From: an uncultured Clostridia bacterium
GTDB taxonomy: Bacteria; Bacillota; Clostridia; Oscillospirales; Oscillospiraceae
DNA length: 5,670 nucleotides
NCBI GenBank assembly: GCA_947177115.1
Contig: CAMWTG010000187.1
Location: forward strand, 1 to 5,670
Reading direction: 5' to 3'
The first letter of the stretch is position 1; the number at the start of each line of letters is the position of its first letter. The position numbers and the translations under genes were made by a program. The notes under the pieces were generated by a model, which did not search any database, had not been told where the DNA came from, and saw nothing but the letters and a program-made list of their open reading frames with translations. Of this stretch, positions 5,421 to 5,670 are shown one piece after another.

Positions 5421-5564
5421 TTACCTGCGCATGCAGCCGTAGCCGCAGGCGATCAGCAAAAATGCCACAAGAAACAGAAGGAATCCCGTAGGAAAGATCG
5501 CCGCAATCAGGATCCCCAGCCCCAGCGCCAAGGCGCAGAGACCCAGCCAACGGCAGTTTCTCAT
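5421..5564 (-). CDS. Small hydrophobic membrane protein, 47 aa, unknown function
   Basis: I do not recognise a named family. The sequence is MRNCRWLGLC at the start, a hydrophobic helix to about residue 24, a Pro-Thr-Gly turn at 25-27, a second hydrophobic helix at 28-43 and the end CGYGCMRR. It therefore looks like a two-helix hairpin with positively charged ends (Arg2, Arg5, Arg46, Arg47), both on the same side of the membrane, and four Cys near the membrane faces (4, 10, 40, 44). The Gly/Leu pattern LALGLGILIAA suits tight helix packing. ATG at 5564 follows a G-rich stretch (AGGGGGGAT) six bases upstream, a usable though imperfect SD. It stands 18 bases ahead of spoVM in the same operon, so a role in the forespore outer membrane during sporulation is a reasonable guess, no more. 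Chance ORF is unlikely given the SD, the hydrophobic pattern and the tight spacing. Confidence 0.7.
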   Translation of the reverse strand: MRNCRWLGLCALALGLGILIAAIFPTGFLLFLVAFLLIACGYGCMRR

Positions 5565-5596
5565 TTTTTATCCCCCCTGTCCTCTGGTCTACTATC

Positions 5597-5604
5597 ATTA
5601 TATA
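5597..5604 (-). promoter_or_regulatory. Possible -10 element of the small-protein/spoVM operon, -35 lost
   Basis: On the minus strand TATATAAT (5604-5597) lies 33 bases before ATG 5564. It contains the sigma-A -10 TATAAT and also matches six of eight bases of the sigma-E -10, so the sigma factor cannot be decided. The expected -35 falls in adapter sequence and is not recoverable from this window. Confidence 0.35.
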
Positions 5605-5605
5605 C

Positions 5606-5670
5606 CTGGCTCTTATACACATATCCGCTCCAACGAGCCTAGGCATGAGGTCGTATGCCGGGGGCTGCTT
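5606..5670. other. Residual Illumina Nextera i7 adapter at the contig end (artefact)
   Basis: Read on the + strand, all 65 bases align without a gap to the Nextera read-through sequence as I know it: the transposase mosaic end (CTGTCTCTTATACACATCT), the i7 linker, the 8-base index and the P7 flow-cell sequence ending CTGCTT. I count 53 of 65 identical. The index TAGGCATG (CATGCCTA on the minus strand, as in Nextera N706) is exact, as is TCGTATGCCG. Ten of the 12 differences are A/C or G/T swaps, the pairs most confused in four-colour Illumina imaging, and four lie in one G run. This is not a Tn5-type element in the genome. It gives the long minus-strand frame here its false start (…MCIRAR…), a known signature of adapter-derived protein entries. 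Confidence 0.96.

Noticed and set aside
5606..5624. Tn5-like mosaic end suggesting a transposon insertion
   Set aside because: It is followed in order by the Nextera linker, index and P7 sequence, so it comes from the library kit and not from a mobile element.
5341..5646. 101-codon minus-strand frame with the N-terminus MPRLVGADMCIRAR
   Set aside because: Its start is encoded by adapter sequence and the rest is a shadow of the 47-aa gene and spoVM in another frame.
1..5670. CRISPR array, tRNA, rRNA, phage or insertion-sequence content
   Set aside because: No regularly spaced direct repeats, tRNA or rRNA signature, transposase, integrase or other phage gene was seen on either strand.

Overview
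The window reads as the end of a contig from a GC-rich, endospore-forming anaerobe of the class Clostridia, probably Oscillospiraceae-like. SpoIVA and a SipL-type coat protein (the clostridial counterpart of SpoVID) show that it forms spores. A desulfoferrodoxin-like fold suggests an anaerobe. The lineage is inferred from gene content and codon use only.

Layout. On the + strand, 1-813 is the 3' part of an XRE-type regulator with a helical, TPR-like C-terminal region. It ends at a 13-bp perfect hairpin that also serves the convergent gene. All other genes are on the minus strand. In their direction of transcription, right to left, they are: a 47-aa double-hydrophobic mini-protein (5564-5421), a 24-aa SpoVM (5402-5328), a SipL-like SPOCS/DUF3794 + LysM protein (5261-3729), a GNAT acetyltransferase (3624-3151), an XRE-desulfoferrodoxin fusion (3086-2505) and spoIVA (2350-872).

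How the genes work together. SpoVM, SpoIVA and SipL are the three parts of the basement layer of the spore coat. In the established model SpoVM marks the curved forespore membrane, SpoIVA polymerises on it using ATP, and SipL binds SpoIVA through its LysM domain. All three lie within 4.6 kb on one strand. spoIVA has a near-consensus sigma-E promoter with an exact 14-nt spacer, and sipL has a weaker candidate, which fits mother-cell expression. The GNAT and XRE-desulfoferrodoxin genes sit between sipL and spoIVA with sigma-A-like promoters and their own terminator, so they look like vegetative inserts in a sporulation block.

Two points matter most. The last 65 bases (5606-5670) are not genome: they align without gaps to an Illumina Nextera i7 read-through adapter, including an intact 8-base index, so the promoter of the rightmost operon is lost. 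The XRE-desulfoferrodoxin fusion keeps all nine metal ligands of a two-iron superoxide reductase, lacks the usual Glu-Lys pair before the first His, and has a strong internal ribosome-binding site exactly at the start of the desulfoferrodoxin part.
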